Source: Eonycteris spelaea (Eukaryota > Chordata > Mammalia > Chiroptera > Pteropodidae). From it: a DNA stretch of 64,000 nt. Under the pieces are notes generated by a model. The model saw nothing but the letters and a program-made list of their open reading frames with translations, was not told the origin of the DNA and made no database searches. The DNA is taken from NCBI GenBank assembly GCA_003508835.1, contig PUFA01000062.1, positions 1,216,001-1,280,000 on the forward strand. The letters are read 5' to 3'. Shown here one piece after another: positions 36,500 through 48,859 of the stretch. A program made the translations under genes and the position numbers. Position 1 is the stretch's first letter; each line of letters opens with the position of its first letter.

Positions 36500-36990
36500 G
36501 TTTACAGTTTTTACCTTCGCTTCAAGGTTGAGCATGTCCTGAGTTTGGCCTTTGTTGCCTGCATCATCTCTTACTACTCTCCCTGCCACACTAAATCTCA
36601 GCTAGACTGATCTCATTTTTGTGTCTCAAAGACATGCAGTTTTCTCTGCCTCAGTAACTGCTCTTGCTAGTCCCTCTGCCTGGTAAACATTCTCTTGGCT
36701 TTTTTTCTGGCTTCTTTAACATATTTAAGGTTTCAACTTAAATACTACTTTTTTCAGAGAATTCATTCCTGATAACCTTATATAAATTATGTGCTCTAAA
36801 ATTACTCTGTATCTTATGCGCTGTTTAAGAGCACTTTCTACAATTTGCAGTTATCTTGTACGTGTTTGTTTACTTACTCATAATCTTTATCCCCTACCAA
36901 AATATAAGTTCTAACTGTATCTCCAACTCTTCGTAAAGTGGCAGGCTCACACAGGTGATCACTAAATTATATCTGTTATATAAATAAATC
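36500..36990 (+). mobile_element. L2 LINE, long 3' portion
   Basis: The L2 text can be followed for nearly 500 bp: CTAGTCCCTCTGCCTGGTAA, TTCAACTTAAATACTACTTT, CAGAGAATTCATTCCTGATA, GTTTGTTTACTTACTCATAA and finally ACTAAATTATATCTGTTATA near the tail. Confidence 0.75.
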
Positions 36991-37319
36991 ATTATTAATG
37001 TAATAATTAAAACCTGCGTCTCTCAAAGTTCTCTAGACCTCTAAGGTGTGTATTGCTTTTAATATGCATGCATAATCTGAGTTCCCATTCTGGATAATTG
37101 CAGGAAGTCTAATTCTCCTTATATGTTGCAGAAACCCACCCTGTCTTTCTCGTCACTTCTTTTTCACCCTCACAAGTTACCTCCAGCTGTCTCATCGCTA
37201 CTGTCTTATTTCTGAGCATTCTTCATTCCAAAACATGAACACAGCCCCCTACACACAGCCTGAGCAATACTTTCATGTTTAAGATTATACTAACTCTTGG
37301 GGTGGAATAATCATTGTTG

Positions 37320-37610
37320 GTAATGATAACAATTACATGTTCAGCACTTGCTACAACTAGATTTTATACACACACACACACACACATAATTATATATATA
37401 AATATCATATATAATAAAATGTATATAAATATATATTCACTTAATTATCTCACCAGTTCTATGATATAGGTTATTAGTACCTCAATTTTCTAAATAAAAC
37501 ACTGAAGCACTGAGGCTATATAATTTCCCAAAGACATGTAACTAATAAATGATTAATCCGGGATTTAATCCCAGGCAGTAGAGCTCATTCTTTTAAACAG
37601 AAGTGACTTA
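37320..37610 (-). mobile_element. MIR, antisense, interrupted by CA/TA repeats
   Basis: The MIR 3' part (AATTACATGTTCAGCACTTG) and core (ACCTCAATTTTCTAAATAAA, AAGCACTGAGGCTATATAAT, CCGGGATTTAATCCCAGGCA) flank a (CA)n run at about 37,369-37,387 and a (TA)-rich stretch to 37,435. Confidence 0.75.
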
Positions 37611-38599
37611 GAATGTAGAAAAGAAAAGGTTAAAATTGACTCTCTGATAACCATCTTTCCTCTAATGTGTTGGTCATTCTCTTTGAGTCTTCCCACCAGA
37701 CAAGTATGTCTCAGCTGCTGGATAATTTCTATATTATGAGGATCTGAGTCTCTTTCTTTGGGATTAATTAATCCTTTCTCAGCTCTTTATCTATCTCACT
37801 GCCTGCTCTCGGCCAGAGAAAACCAGTATATCTTAGCAACATAATAATCTCTGCAAAGACTAACTCAATTTAAAATAAATGAGTGTTTTGCATGATTAAG
37901 TATGTAACAACAGCCTGGTCTGAAGCATGTGGATTTTCATTTCTCCACTGACTTATATGTGCATGGCTAAAAGGGTCACCAAATGGGTCCCTATAAGAGC
38001 AAAGGGAGGATGTTGACATTTGCCCTAGATTTTAGATGGCTGTGGCCTTTAAAATGACACACTTTTGCCCCCACTTTATATGCAGGACACCGCCAGAGTT
38101 ACGTGAAACAACAGTGGCATTTGCAACTCCTGAGAGTTGACAGGAAAAATGGAGACAGCATGACACATGATTTTAAGTGTTATAAAGTAGCTTCCGAGAA
38201 CCAGGAAGTAACAATATTTTGTTCAGAAAAGAAAGGCTACAATGCCCAAGGACATGGGAAAAGTCAAAAGTGACCACCACCAGCCTTTAAGAGAACATTC
38301 ATGTGAGGAGTCTGCAGGCAGACTGTAAGGATGTTAGAACTAAGACTGATTCTCATGGCTAAACTCAGAACGTAGAGAGCTGGTACATTGGAAACCCAAT
38401 AGCAAAGCTGTCTTCCCCAATCATTCTGAGGGCGGTCATGCCTAAGTGGGTTGGAGATTTTTTTTTAAAATCTCTCTCCTTATGAATATTGTACATCTCA
38501 GGACCTTACGTGAATAACCAATACCAGAACAGCAATACAAGCAACTGCCATCAATTAATCATATAAAAGGTAAGGAAGCCATTCCAGGAGACGAGGATT

Positions 38600-38880
38600 T
38601 AGCAATGAACGAAGTAAATAGAAATCCCCACCTTCATGAAGCTTGTATTTACGAAGCACTTACTGTGTGCCAGACACTGTGCAGGACCGAGTTTTATAGA
38701 TATGTTATTGTTATTACTCGTAACAACTGTTGCAGTAGTTTCTCTTTTGGAAAATATTATACAATTATAGAATGAAAAGAGCAAGGCTAAGAAGAACTAA
38801 GCAATGGATCAAGGTCCAGGAACCAGTAACGAGGGAGCCAAGCTGCAGACCCAGGCCTGTCTGACTCCTAAATCTAGAAA
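38600..38880 (-). mobile_element. MIR, antisense
   Basis: TACGAAGCACTTACTGTGTG, CCAGACACTGTGCAGGACCG, AAGCAATGGATCAAGGTCCA and CAGGCCTGTCTGACTCCTAA follow antisense MIR over most of its length. Confidence 0.7.
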
Positions 38881-39670
38881 TCTGATACTTTTAAGCATTA
38901 TAGTCTCCTACTATACCCATTTGTGTCCTGTGATTTCCTCGACCCTCTACAACTAACCTCAGGCTAAATTTGGCCTTGTCTCTACTGCTCTACCCATAGA
39001 TACTTCCGTTTCACTCAGACATACACGTAATTATAGCAGCACCATTAGCATTTCTTACTTTCTTACGTTTTCAATGAGAGCATTTATGAAACCTCAATTT
39101 GTAGGAACCTCACTAAAATATTATCTAGGTCCATTCAGTTTTCTTATAAAGGATGTATCATGATACTCAAATTGCCAAAGATGTGTTGTAATAAAGCTCT
39201 GCACATAGATAGACTAAGATTTCAAACACGGACACATTTCATAGCTTATCTGATTTTTACAAGAACAGAGTATGCATAGGCATTTATTGTGGTAAAATCG
39301 ATTTGGCTGGGAGCTACATTTTTCTGTATGCTTCCAAATTAAAGCTGGTCAGAAGGACTTGTGTGCACTTGAAATGCAGAAATAAAGCAGAGTCTATTAT
39401 TCTCTAAGGCCTTTTCCCAGCCACATATGTGACATTCACAGAGGTGCTTGCTTTCTGTCCATTTATTCCTTTGGACTCCTGGCCATGCTGACCAACAGTA
39501 ACCCCAGCTCTCTCCATACACTTGGCTAAGGATTCATTAATTCAGTAGCTACTCATAGGTTTCTCTCGAAACTCACCTTTCATGGTTCTGTATCTATGCT
39601 GAAATGGCATGGCTTCTCTGATTGACAGGCTAGTGGCTCATTCTCTGATTTAACTAATGTCTGCAACTCT

Positions 39671-39700
39671 AATCTATTACTCCACGAATAGTAATAGATT
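39671..39700. repeat. Perfect 10-bp inverted repeat
   Basis: AATCTATTAC and GTAATAGATT flank a 10-base spacer. Confidence 0.8.
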
Positions 39701-40470
39701 ACTATCCATGCTCATCTGGAACCTTCCGCTACAACAGTGAGAGACCTGGCACCTACACCCAACGTCCGTTCATTTAATTGTTTAATCTGACTATACATTT
39801 TCAGAGATTTTAATTTACTTTTAATCTACATAATTATTAAATATAAATATTTATAAACCAATCACAAATACTTAAATATACAAAAAGTCCACACAGTAAT
39901 AGCTTAGTGTTCCTAGGAATAAGCTGCAGATTAAATTGATAAGATGTAATTTCTCCTCTAGATATTGTAATTAAGAACAGTGCCATTACTGAAGTGGGAC
40001 TGACTTTCTGTTTAATGTAATATATTAAGATAAGCATTAGACCAATTAGAATAATTGATACAAACGTCGACTTCATGTTTTCATCACAGTAATAAATTAT
40101 AAAGTTACATAATGTCTACATACATATCTATTTGCATTTGTTATATGTATATACATACAGATACTCTCAATATCCTTACACATATGTATAAAAATATTTC
40201 ATCATAACAATTTTAGAAATAGTGAAATAATTATTTAGTTAAACTGATCTAAAATAGAAATGAGATAAAAGGTAAAAACTACAAGGTATTTTTAATATAT
40301 TAAATGTCTGATTATAAGAGGGGAAGGAAATTCCTGATACCAGAGATTTGTATTGGTAGAATTCCAACTGTCTCGAAAATATCAAAATGTAATTTTTTTC
40401 TCTTTCTTCATCATATGCAACATTAAATTTTGCCTGTTCTTTATATACTGTATGTAATATAGTATTTATC

Positions 40471-40516
40471 AATAGTGTTTTTTTTTTTTTCTTTTTCTTT
40501 CTTTCTTCTTTCTTTT
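40471..40516. repeat. Polypyrimidine T/TTTC tract
   Basis: A run of T residues passes into TTTC/TTC units. Low-complexity sequence. Confidence 0.85.
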
Positions 40517-40949
40517 GTTAGAAATTTGGTTAATTGCAGAGCCCTGCTTGCTTGCAGGCAAGGAAAAAAATTGAGTAAGTTTGAGGAAAGGTCCAAAAAG
40601 TTAAAATAAATGGAGCTAATATACAAAATGCACGGCATAAGTTTTCTGTACTTGTCTGCAAATTTGGGTCAATGTTTACTATCAGTCACTGTGCATCGGA
40701 TGCATTTTTTTTTGCTATTTGGAGCCTCTTAGCCTCACTTGTCTCTTCTTCCAGCTGCCACTTCGGTGATGAGCTCAGCATGGATTTGGACTGACTGACT
40801 TCACACAGGTACAACCTGAGAGCCCTGGGCCCTGGACCTGAGCCACACATTCTCACCTCCCATGCAGTAGCTTCTCTTGTTATTGCTTTGAGACTTTCAG
40901 TCTGAAATCTCATCACCGTCATCGTTAAAGGAACAAGATAATCTTTTCC

Positions 40950-42260
40950 CTTTCAAACTTTAATCCCTGATGCCATTTCCTCTTCTACTGCTCTCTCCTT
41001 AGCGAACTCTCATGCATCTGTATAATTATCGTGTTATGGGGAAAGCATCAGACACCAAATGGGAGCCTAGTGTGTGTGAGCCTCTGGGCCTCCCAGGGAA
41101 GAACAGCAGTAATTCACTACAACATTAATGGAGTTGGTTACAGCATTTTAAAAGACCTTCTTTATTTGTCTTAAGAGTTGAACATGATTTGTGAAAAGCT
41201 ACATGTACCTAAGGAGAAAAGCTGGTTACCCTTGGTTAATCAAAGACAAAAGATTTAATTTTCAGATTAGGCTCACTGAGATCTCATAGAAGGAAATCTT
41301 GCAGATAGGATTTCAATGCAAACCTTCACTCAGTGTTATCTGGGCAGTGTCTTCGAAGGAAGTGCCTTCATTAGGCATTCACTTCTGATCCCTGATCACA
41401 TGAAACTCATTCACTTGGTTGTATTTGTAACTGACTGCTTTAAAAAAGCTTATTTCCTGCTAGTTCTTCTTGACAGTACCCTGATGCAGTAGCAGAGATT
41501 GGTAATGCAAACTGGAGAACAAAATAAGAAAGAAAACTGAAGAACATTAAGGCTTCCTCCCAAATCATCCAATGTGAAATTCAGGCTGTGGAACAATAAT
41601 ACTTCTTCCCTGCCAGTGGGAGACTCTCTATAACCTTTTATTCATGGGAAATTCAAATAAAATGTGCATCTCTCTTGTTCTCTGAAAAATTTAATTTGCA
41701 TCTTAACTTGCTACTGCTGTGGCCAAAATTTTCAAATCAAATATTAAAAATGAACTTGCGACTGCAGCAGCTTTATGCTGGGAGTTAAACACTTCATGAA
41801 TTCTCTTTCATTTTGAAGTTTATTAACATACACTTATAAGTAAATGTGTAGTGTCTTAAATTGCTGATAGGTAAATTTTACGAGAGTTTTAAATTAGGCT
41901 CTCTCCACTCACTCAGTAATCCACTTTACTTTCTGTATGTATTTTTATATTCATACCAGATTCATGATCTCAGAACCCGGAGCAAGCCATTGTGGTGTTT
42001 TAATAATTTCACAAGTCCTTTAGCCTAATATCTCATAAACTTGCTTTTCTCTTTTATGTTTCTGAGCTATTTTAGATCTCCTTAACCAACAATGCGGAAA
42101 AAAAAAAAGATTTCAATTTTCCTTTGAATGGAGAAATTATGACCTTATTATTCCTTAATAAAATATTCAAGATTAAAATTCAAGGTTTTTTTTTTTAAAA
42201 AAACATATACCAGTTGACTGTAATATAGTGACATCCTCTCTAAAAGTCAAAATTACTTTT
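40950..42260. other. Repeat-free intergenic block, candidate conserved noncoding DNA
   Basis: No transposon, microsatellite or coding frame is recognised over more than 1.2 kb, which is unusual for this window. The part at 41,560-41,880 mixes homeobox-like TAAT words with GCAGCAGCTTTATGCTGGGA. Regulatory function is inference only. Confidence 0.3.
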
Positions 42261-43689
42261 TTATGTTCAGGTGGGAGGGAAAAAACCTCACACTAAATGT
42301 CTTGGATATGATGACGGACAGCTGATTTTAGACATAGCTACATCTTGGAGCTCTTTCAGATTCCGTCTCTCTGTCATCTCTTCTGTTCCAGTGGTTTATG
42401 GAATGGTGATCAGAAGCCCTACTCCCATATCTTTTAAGCTCACTAACCTTATTGGGAGAATAATCTTTCAAAATAGTCTTTGAAGAAAAGTCCACAAAAA
42501 GGCATATTTTTCTGGCTTGGATCACATGATCATTACTGAACTAATCACTGTGATCAGAGCTCTACGGAGCCCTGTTTGGCTATAGACCTGAGTCACAAGA
42601 ATATCCCCATGGCTCCACAGAACCACATGAAGTAATTTTTCTCAGAAAAGAGGAGTTTGGTAACCAGAGAAAGGAGAGGAAAAAATGCCAAAAAGACAAA
42701 AATAATGATGGTCATTACACTCTATTTACTATTCTCTGTTTCAGTCTTCCTCACACCCAATCTTCGATTGTATTCTCCTAGAACATAGGATTCATCACGT
42801 TGCATTATAATTATTTTTATAGATCTTGCCTTCATCAAACCCAGAATATCCTAAAGATAAAATGCCAATATTATTATTTTAAAAAATGTTATTATTTCAA
42901 TTTCAGAGTCTAATTTAGTATTTGGCACTTAGTAGCTCCTCAATAGATGATTACTAATTGCATGAAATAATTACATGTACTACTATTTTATTCTGCTTAT
43001 CTCTGCTTGGCATTCTTTGATCTTTTTTATTCAGTTCTCATAAATTCTTTCTTTTTATATTTCTTTTTAATTTTCTTTTCATTTCATTGAGTTCTCAAAT
43101 GAGTTTTCTAAAAAATCAAATGAAAGAAAATATGTAAACTTAACAACATATTTTATTTACAACAATCACTTTCATGTTTGAGAGATGGTGACCTCTTGGG
43201 TCTTCAAAAATAAAAAAGCAAAAATATAACAAATTTAATTGCTTTATTCATGAAGCTAACTAAATATATCTAAAATTTCTAATCCCTCATTATCTCAGAT
43301 TCGTGAGAATACCTTGGTCTCATTGGTTTTACCACTAATCTTCAGTAACGTTGAGATTGCTAATTTTGCTAATTGCAAATCGTATCTAAAATGAAGCGAA
43401 TTTTGATAGTATAGTGTTATATCTTTTGTTCTGGACTTTTAGCACCTTTTCTATTTCATTGGCTTTTTATACATTACATGTATCATTATTTAAATTATTA
43501 CAGGTACAAAGCTAATCTCATTCTAATTAAACCCGGTGAAATTTACTTTCTTTCGGCAAGTAACATTTTGGGTCTTATTTCAAAGTCTTATAGCTCTAGG
43601 TTGGTGTTTGGGATGTTGTAAGGCTGAGGTTACTCCAGATCAGGTGCCATTTTAACAGATATATTCCAGATCATCAGGAAGAAAAAAAA

Positions 43690-44270
43690 AAAAATGTCTT
43701 CCTACGCAGCCACTTTTCTATATCAAAGCTTCATCATGATTAGACTGTTTTTCCTTCACTTGTTCATTTTTGTTGTCTGTGCTTTTGGTGTGACATTAAT
43801 GAAATCATTGCTAAAGCAATGTCATGAAGCTTTTTCCTTGTTTTCTTCTAGGAGTTTTACAGTTTCAGGTCTTTAATCCTTTTAGAGGTTTTTGTTTGTT
43901 TGTTTGTTTTTTGTATGTTGCACTTTAAGGGCCCAATTTCAGTCATTTGATTGCAGATAGCCAGTTTTCCCAGCACCATTTGTTGAAGAGATTAACCTTT
44001 CCCATTGTGTATTCTTGACATTATTGTCAAAGATCAGTTGTGGATTTGTTCTTTTTTCTCAAGATTGATTTAACTATCTCTAGTCTTTATGGTTCTACAT
44101 GAACTTTAGGTTTTCTTTCTTTTTTTTTTTTAAATTTCTATAAACAATGTCATTGGAATCCAGATAGGGATTGCATGAAATCTATACATTGCTTTGAATA
44201 GTGTGGATATTTTAATAATATTAACTATTCTAATCCATGAGCATGGGATTTCTTTTGATTTATTCATATC
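43690..44270 (-). mobile_element. L1 ORF2 3' portion, antisense
   Basis: The plus strand is the complement of L1 ORF2 downstream of the reverse-transcriptase core. Landmarks are TTTTTGTTGTCTGTGCTTTT, TAGCCAGTTTTCCCAGCACC, ATTTGTTGAAGAGATTAACC, TTGTCAAAGATCAGTTGTGG and AATAGTGTGGATATTTTAAT. It carries stops and frameshifts and is inactive. Confidence 0.9.
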
Positions 44271-44334
44271 CTAATTCTAACCAGGTTTAGGCTGTTTCAA
44301 ACCATCATTTTTGAGTGAAATCTAAACAAGCTTA

Positions 44335-44440
44335 GTGATAGAGACCTTATTTCTCTTATTCATTGCTGTATCCCCCAGGACTGAGAACATTGCTTGTCCC
44401 ATAGTATGTGTTCAGTAAATGCTCTTTGAATAAGTGAAGG
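44335..44440 (+). mobile_element. L2 3'-end fragment
   Basis: TTATTCATTGCTGTATCCCC, CAGGACTGAGAACATTGCTT and GTGTTCAGTAAATGCTCTTT give the L2 tail in order. Confidence 0.8.
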
Positions 44441-44724
44441 AACCTTAAATATGTATCGAGTAATAAAATGTCAGCATTAAAGAACCAGTGGCTGAGCCGC
44501 TGGTGCCCTCTGGTGACCAAGAGTCATTACTGTAGCCTTTTTCTTAAACCAAGTAATGGGCCTTTGGGCTTCTCTAGCATGTCATAGTATAATGTAACTG
44601 GGGGGTGATCCCACAGAGATACCCTTAAGAAACCCTAGTGCAATATTACAGTGTAAGAGCCATATCTTATACTTATATGTCACTTTACAGTTTTCTAAAG
44701 TTTTGGGGCCATACAGATGTATTA

Positions 44725-44820
44725 GTATATATATATATATATACACACACACACATTTTTATATTATATAATTATATATATATAACATATATAGCTAATA
44801 TATAATAATATATAATGTTA
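44725..44820. repeat. (TA)n(CA)n and AT-rich repeat
   Basis: ATATATATATATATATACAC is followed by CACACACA and then alternating TATA blocks. Strongly self-complementary. Confidence 0.9.
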
Positions 44821-45594
44821 GTATATTCGAGGAAGACTAATAGATCCAGTGTGGCTAAGAACAGAGTGAGTGATAAAGAAAGAGATTGCTGAGGTTGGAG
44901 ATATTATCAAGAAACTTGATCTTAATCTCTAATCGACAGCAGAAGTTATTTACCTAACATTACAGATGTTACAAAATTACTTCATTAGTGAATTGAGTAG
45001 TGGTCAAGACTTGCGAATTGTCTTGAAACATTACAGAGATACTACACTGGCCTTCACATAAATAGCAAGCCCAGAAGTCTGTATTGTTCTGATGGCTCTT
45101 GAATTTTTATTCACAGAGTCTGGTATTCAGTCACTCATTTGAAAGCATATGGTGGTTCATTGCTTACGAGTAGATTAATAGACTCTTGTCTCCAGCATAT
45201 TTTCATATTTTCTTCTAGAGAAGCTTTCATGCCAAGCATGGTCAAACCATTTAAAAGAACAGAGAGCCAGGATTACATTGAGTTTAGGGAATAGGTGACA
45301 TGACTCTTTTAGTACTTGTTTGCTAATAAACATTTGTATGTGTACAGAATTTATTCCAATGATTGCTTTTGATTCCTCACAGGTGTCTGAAAGAAAGCTC
45401 TTTGTATTGAACTACCCACAGAGATTGATCCTATAATACTAAAATAAAGCTAGCAGTAATGAGGACTCATATTGGCTTAGATCAGTTCACAAATTAGATC
45501 AATTTTATTGGTTTCCTTGGCAGTCTTTTTCAAATTGATGAGTTTGAATCTACCTACTGCCTTGTGTGTGTCATAGTAGAGCTATATATAAACA

Positions 45595-45770
45595 ATAACA
45601 TCATAAGACATGGATTGTTTAATGGAAAGGGCACCATTATGAAAATCAGAAGACAGTTATAGTCTCAATTCTACTGTCACTTTACTGTTTATATTAGTAG
45701 ATTGATTTACCTCTCTTGGCCTTTATTTTTATGTAAGATTAATCTTTGAGTCTATATGAAACATAGGTTC
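45595..45770 (+). mobile_element. MIR/MIR3-like SINE
   Basis: TTAATGGAAAGGGCACCATT, ATCAGAAGACAGTTATAGTC, CTCAATTCTACTGTCACTTT and TTACCTCTCTTGGCCTTTAT match the head and core of MIR3 in sense orientation. Confidence 0.6.
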
Positions 45771-45784
45771 TTATACCTCTGGAA

Positions 45785-46245
45785 AGAACTGTTGTGGATG
45801 GAACTGTTCCCCACTCACTCCACCCCATAATCCATATATTGAAATTCTAACCCCCAGTTCAGCTATATTTGGAGATAGGGTCCATAGGAGGTAATAAAGG
45901 TTAAGTGAGGTAAGATGAGTAGAGCCTTAATCCTAAAGGGCTGGCATCTTTGTACGAGACAAGAGCGAACTCTTTCTACAAGCACACAGAGAATCTTTAT
46001 AAGAGACAAGAGAGAGCTCTTTCTACAAGCGCACAAAGAAGAAAGTCATGTGAGGATGCGGTGAGAAGTCCGCCCTCTACAAACAAGAAAGAGCAGTCTC
46101 TCCAGAAACTAATCCTCATGGCACATTGGTCTTGGACTTTCAGCTTCCAGAACTGTAGGAAAATAGATGTCTATTGTTTAAGCCACCCAGTTTGTGGTTT
46201 TTTGTTATGGCAGTTCTAGCAGCTTGAAAAAGATATAACATCTGG
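45785..46245 (+). mobile_element. MLT1A-type MaLR solo LTR
   Basis: Nearly the full LTR is visible: TATATTGAAATTCTAACCCC, TATATTTGGAGATAGGGTCC, GTCATGTGAGGATGCGGTGA, TCCAGAACTGTAGGAAAATA, TTAAGCCACCCAGTTTGTGG and TTTGTTATGGCAGTTCTAGC. It contains a 47-bp tandem duplication, listed separately. Confidence 0.85.
45946..46039 (+). repeat. 47-bp tandem duplication inside the MLT1A LTR
   Basis: Two adjacent 47-bp units (45,946-45,992 and 45,993-46,039) share GAGACAAGAG and CTCTTTCTACAAGC with a few substitutions. Confidence 0.85.
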
Positions 46246-46269
46246 GAAGTAATGTCATTCTAAAAGAAA

Positions 46270-46450
46270 ATTTTATGAGATTCAGAGTCAGATATGCAGC
46301 TAAAATTTGTGTGAAGTTGGGCAAGGGGCGCAATTTTTCAAAGGTTCAAATTCATTTTAAAAACGGAGATAATAGTACCTAATTTATTGGATTATTATGA
46401 GGATTAAATGATTAAATAAGATGATTCAAATAAGTGCTTTTTAAACTATA
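46270..46450 (+). mobile_element. MIR SINE
   Basis: GAAGTTGGGCAAGGGGCGCA, AACGGAGATAATAGTACCTA, TTATTATGAGGATTAAATGA and AAATAAGTGCTTTTTAAACT follow sense MIR. Confidence 0.75.
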
Positions 46451-46639
46451 AAAAAATAACATAAATATCCTGGTTCATCCCACCCAGCCTGGGAATTCTG
46501 TGTTTCAGAGAGACAAAAATTATAAATCCTGACAGACACTAGATCAGATCTATTAGGACATTCTTGGGAAGAAAGCTCCACCCAGGACTTTCAGACCGAG
46601 AGGACAGATACTCCAATTGCACATAAACGATTTCCTTCT

Positions 46640-46835
46640 ACAACTTCTTTGAAACCAAGTGTACGAAAGACTTTCCTTTAATTAACAAATTCATCACCTC
46701 ACATAGTTAATCTTTTTTGTATGTGTGTGGTGAGAATTTTTAAGACCCACTTTCAGCAACTTTCAAGTACATGACACTGTATTATTAACTATAGACATCA
46801 TGTTGTATATTAAACCTTTAGAATTTACTCTGTTT
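46640..46835 (-). mobile_element. L1 3' UTR fragment, antisense
   Basis: CACCTCACATAGTTAATCTT, TGTGTGGTGAGAATTTTTAA, TATTATTAACTATAGACATC and ATGTTGTATATTAAACCTTT are the complement of an L1 3' UTR. Confidence 0.75.
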
Positions 46836-46849
46836 TTGATGAAGATGAA

Positions 46850-48005
46850 AAAAGAAAAAGTATAGGAATCACCTAAAATGTTTGTTTAGGAGAAAAATCT
46901 GTTTAATAATTTATGAATTAATAATTTATGACTTTAACAATTCATGAATAACAAATAAGTGCATCTTCTGTGTTAATTCCTATGTAATATCTTTCTCCTA
47001 TTTTTAAATTATGTATTCTTTTAAATGCGATTTGTACATCATTATATTTTTAACAGGTTTCTATCCAGTGTGATTCAATTAGGGGACATTTGGGACATGT
47101 TTTTCTCCTCAAAAAAATTAATTGAAACAAATATGCTTTCAGAATACAGATGACTTTTTCTAGAGTCTTTATTGAAAAGAAGTCACACTGTTTTGTTGCC
47201 AAGGACACTAAAATTGCTGGTTGACTGGTTAGTCATTTCTTTTCTAATGAAAAGAGACAGCATAGAGATTTCCTGGAAAATGAATCAATGTGAATGGGGA
47301 TAGTGGTTTAAAATCTTTCTGTTTAAATATTTAGAATATGACAGAGATCAAACAAGATTAGAAAGCAAAATGAATTGCTATAAAATATGTTAAAAAGACT
47401 CACATTGGGCCTTTAACATAATTAAATCTGCCATGGAAATAGCCCATGGCAACAAAGAGACTGAATATCAAACTGTGTAGAACTGCATTATCCCTGTGTT
47501 GCTAAAAAACTGAGGCAAAATGTCCCCCTTTGTTGTTAATGTCTTTTATATCATTAACCAATAGTCATTGTACACTTTTTATTCACCTAAATTTCAGAAT
47601 TCAAAATATCGAATGACAAGTGATTTTGATGTGATTGAAGATGATGGAGCTATTGGGACTTAAAAGTAAAATTCTCTCAGGGTATAGCCTATAATTTTAG
47701 TAAAAGAAAACTATCTTCGAAAGCTGCATTAATTTGGAACCCCTGTCCAAGAACTGTTACGTGTGCTACATCACCAGTCTTCGATAGCTCAAATGCAGGG
47801 AGAATGGGCCAAATATGAAAGAAAGTCAATAAAGGAAGGAAAAGAAGTTCAATTATGTTTTTGCCTACATATAAAGAATAAAACAACCTCCAGTCTAAAC
47901 ATCTCCACTGTCATTTAAATAGAAAAGCTTTCAGTCATATATTTATTATTTTTAATTTCAAAGGAAGTACCTGCCTTATATTTAAAAAAATACAAATATT
48001 TACAA
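46850..48005. other. Intergenic stretch, nothing recognised
   Basis: AT-rich, no named repeat. A small direct repeat AATAATTTATGA occurs twice near 46,907-46,931. No gene. Confidence 0.5.
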
Positions 48006-48009
48006 AAGC

Positions 48010-48135
48010 ATATGGTGGTCTTTTGATGTGTCAATTTGACTAGGCTACGGTTCCAAGTAATCCATCAAAGACTAATCTAGGTGTTGCTCTGAGGTTATTT
48101 TGTAGATGTGATTAAAGTCCATAATCAGTGGACTT
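48010..48135 (+). mobile_element. ERVL LTR (MLT2-like), left part
   Basis: TGTGTCAATTTGACTAGGCT, ACTAATCTAGGTGTTGCTCT and TATTTTGTAGATGTGATTAA follow the 5' part of an MLT2-class LTR. It is interrupted at 48,136 by an L1 3' end. Confidence 0.7.
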
Positions 48136-48296
48136 TTTTCCCAATTATAGTGACAGTCAATATTATTTTATATTAGTTTCATGTGTACAGTGTCGTGGTT
48201 ATACATTTGTATAATTTGTGAAGTAATGTCCCCAAAAAGTCTAGTACCCATCTGGCACTATATATAATTATTATGTTATTGTTTACTATATTCCCT
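48136..48296 (-). mobile_element. L1 3'-end insertion nested in the ERVL LTR
   Basis: The insertion begins with a T-run (the antisense poly(A)), then TATTATTTTATATTAGTTTC, AAGTCTAGTACCCATCTGGC and GTTTACTATATTCC. It is about 160 bp long and severely 5'-truncated. It is flanked by a 16-bp near-perfect duplication, CATAATCAGTGGACTT at 48,120-48,135 and CATAATCAGTTGACTT at 48,297-48,312. Confidence 0.85.
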
Positions 48297-48605
48297 CATA
48301 ATCAGTTGACTTTAAGAAAAGATTATTCTAGATGGCATGAGTGGGTTTGATTCAAACTGTTGAAAGCCCTTAAAAGTGGAGCTGAGGTGTTCCTGAAGAA
48401 GAAAAAATTCTACCTGCAGATCACAACTTTAGCCTGTGCTCAAGAGCTCCAAGTTGTCCTTTGTGACATCATGTCCAACAGATTTTGGACTTGCTTGATC
48501 GGCTCTGAATTACATAAACCATTTTTTTAAACAATATATTTGGCGTTACATACCTCTACTGGTTCCGTTTCTGTGGTTGAGCCCCGACTGATTTTGGTGA
48601 GATTA
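48297..48605 (+). mobile_element. ERVL LTR (MLT2-like), right part
   Basis: The LTR resumes with AGTTGACTTTAAGAAAAGAT, GAAGAAGAAAAAATTCTACC, CAACAGATTTTGGACTTGCT and CTACTGGTTCCGTTTCTGTG, ending near GAGCCCCGACTGATTTTGGT. Sequence beyond this (to about 48,850) may be ERVL internal leader; that is uncertain. Confidence 0.7.
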
Positions 48606-48859
48606 AGAGAAACAGAATCTGAAGGATGAGTTTTCTGAGTTGGTTCTGGGTTTTCTGGAATTGATTCTTTAGCTTATAGATTTAACAGCACTAATGACTC
48701 TATTTCCAGTATTAAAGAGAGCACTGATATCCACGGCTTGATCCAGCCACAGAGATGTGCAAGACATGTTGCCATCGGATATTACTAACCAAATACCTAT
48801 AGAAGGCAATTAAATACTAATCTAATCCAGAGTATGAAACTGAGAATCAGAGTTTATCC

